Assembly: GCA_017382555.1 (NCBI GenBank) | Contig: JAFOAB010000325.1 | Location: forward strand, 1-8,125 | Direction of reading: 5' to 3' | DNA length: 8,125 nt | Origin: Clostridia bacterium | GTDB taxonomy: Bacteria > Bacillota > Clostridia > Oscillospirales > CAG-272 | Shown: positions 7,771 to 8,125 of the stretch, one piece after another | Numbering within the stretch: the stretch's first letter is position 1 | Layout: each line of letters begins with the position of its first letter | Program-made: the position numbers and the translations under genes | Notes under the pieces: generated by a model | Seen by the model: only the letters and a program-made list of their open reading frames with translations | Databases searched by the model: none | Told to the model about the DNA's origin: nothing

Positions 7771-7789
7771 AACCGCTTTGCGGTTTTAC
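7767..7789. terminator. Hairpin over the MreB-like stop codon, possible terminator
   Basis: Arms GTAAAACCGC and GCGGTTTTAC form a perfect 10-bp stem with a TTT loop. The stem has a GC core flanked by A4 and T4, so it could act as a short terminator in either direction, although no long U-tract follows. The left arm contains the TAA stop (7768-7770). A second copy sits at 8001-8023. Confidence 0.45.
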
Positions 7790-7792
7790 AGC

Positions 7793-7891
7793 GATATAAA
7801 TTCCCTTGCGGGAATTTGCGATATGCCTTAAGGGCGCGATATACGCTGACGCGTGCGATATGCCCTGCGGGGCACAAGGGGAATTTATATC
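7793..7891. repeat. Long-range inverted repeat inside the 128-bp unit
   Basis: GATATAAATTCCCTTG (7793-7808) is complementary to CAAGGGGAATTTATATC (7875-7891) with one bulged base. The pairing would enclose hairpins H3-H5 in a branched structure. It competes with local hairpin H2, which uses the same AAATTCCC arm. Confidence 0.8.
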
Positions 7892-7948
7892 ATATCGCAA
7901 CCGAGCGAAGCGAGGTTATATCGCATTTTGCAACGTCAAAATATATCG

Positions 7949-7977
7949 TGTTTGCGAAGCAAACATATCGCTTTTTT
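7949..7977 (+). terminator. Possible weak terminator at hairpin H8
   Basis: A 7-bp stem with a GAA loop (7949-7965) is followed after 6 nt by T6 (7972-7977), which opens a TTTTTTAAAAAA palindrome. The gap between stem and T-run is longer than usual, so this is only a candidate end for the MreB-like transcript. Confidence 0.3.
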
Positions 7978-7997
7978 AAAAAACTACTGTTAATAAG

Positions 7998-8125
7998 TAG
8001 GTAAAACCGCTTTGCGGTTTTACAGCGATATAAATTCCCTTGCGGGAATTTGCGATATGCCTTAAGGGCGCGATATACGCTGACGCGTGCGATATGCCCT
8101 GCGGGGCACAAGGGGAATTTATATC
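7998..8125. repeat. 128-bp perfect direct repeat, copy 2 (cut by the window end)
   Basis: Identical at every position to 7764-7891. The match runs to the last base of the window, so the repeat may be longer and there may be further copies. Whether the intervening 106 bp (7892-7997) is also repeated cannot be seen. Confidence 0.97.

Larger units (their letters stand above)
7764..7891. repeat. 128-bp perfect direct repeat, copy 1
   Basis: Bases 7764-7891 are identical to 7998-8125, a fixed offset of 234 bp. The preceding bases differ (A at 7763, G at 7997), so the left boundary is TAGGTAAAAC. The copy contains the last codon and stop of the MreB-like gene and the first five hairpins of the array. 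Confidence 0.97.
7767..8000. other. Modular hairpin array with GCGATAT / ATATCGC linkers
   Basis: This stretch holds no credible gene but a chain of palindromes. H1 is 7767-7789 (10-bp stem, TTT loop) and H2 is 7798-7817 (AAATTCCC, TTGC loop, GGGAATTT). H3 is 7825-7835 around CCTTAAGG, H4 is 7843-7854 (ACGC/GCGT), and H5 is 7862-7873 (GCCC, TGCG loop, GGGC). H6 is 7900-7916 (ACC and GC pairs around GA/GA mismatches, GAA loop). H7 is 7925-7942 (ATTTTG/CAAAAT), H8 is 7949-7965 (TGTTTGC, GAA loop, GCAAACA) and H9 is 7984-8000 (CTACT/AGTAG). The linker GCGATAT occurs at 7791, 7818, 7836 and 7855. Its reverse complement ATATCGC occurs at 7892, 7918 and 7965, with a shorter ATATCG at 7943. It may be a palindromic repetitive element, a structured RNA or a cruciform-forming site; I do not recognise a named family. 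The first five hairpins recur from 8001 in copy 2. Confidence 0.85.

Noticed and set aside
6816..7877. Long minus-strand open frame (353 codons) opposite the MreB-like gene
   Set aside because: Antisense to a conserved actin-like protein, low-complexity Ser/Pro/Thr-rich translation, and its start lies in the hairpin repeat.
7890..8111. Minus-strand open frame in the repeat region sharing its N-terminus with the one starting at 7877
   Set aside because: The shared N-terminus simply reflects translation of the 128-bp repeat; the sequence is explained by hairpins and linkers, and no ribosome binding site is seen.
7764..8125. CRISPR array
   Set aside because: Only two copies of a 128-bp repeat are seen, far longer than CRISPR repeats. 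The variable parts are palindromes rather than spacers, and no cas genes are present.
7764..8125. Integron attC sites
   Set aside because: The paired GTTRRRY / RYYYAAC core sites are absent and no gene cassettes lie between the hairpins.

Overview
The window looks like a chromosomal segment of an anaerobic Gram-positive bacterium of the class Clostridia, plausibly an uncultured gut Oscillospiraceae/Ruminococcaceae-type lineage. This is inferred from AGGAG-type ribosome binding sites, GTG starts, the short ThiI and ProB forms, a U32 protein with two cysteine clusters, an MreB-type protein, and a surface-anchored family 31 glycoside hydrolase. No 16S rRNA or other decisive marker is present, so the placement is tentative.

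Layout. (1) 1-2731, plus strand: the 3' part of a large, probably exported and membrane-anchored GH31 enzyme with an inserted PA14 domain; its 5' end lies outside the window. (2) 2740-2775: a perfect 14-bp stem that serves as a shared terminator between converging genes. (3) 4772-2788, minus strand: a proB-thiI pair (glutamate 5-kinase, then tRNA 4-thiouridine synthase) joined by a TGATG stop/start overlap. (4) 4773-4949: an AT-rich divergent regulatory gap with candidate promoters for both directions. (5) 4950-7770, plus strand: a U32-family (RlhA-like) protein followed by a divergent MreB/actin-like protein whose start lies 104 nt inside the upstream reading frame. (6) 7764-8125: a non-coding region made of a perfect 128-bp direct repeat (offset 234 bp) and a chain of at least nine short hairpins separated by a GCGATAT / ATATCGC linker.

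The protein genes are mostly housekeeping: proline synthesis, tRNA thiolation, probable RNA hydroxylation and cell shape, next to one polysaccharide-degrading surface enzyme. No single pathway unites them. The most unusual part is the right end. There, different palindromes are strung on a conserved 7-bp linker, the linker flips orientation halfway, and the unit starts again at 7998. It begins inside the last codons of the MreB-like gene and supplies its stop codon. It resembles a modular palindromic repetitive element or structured RNA of a kind I cannot name, and it is the best candidate here for something undescribed.
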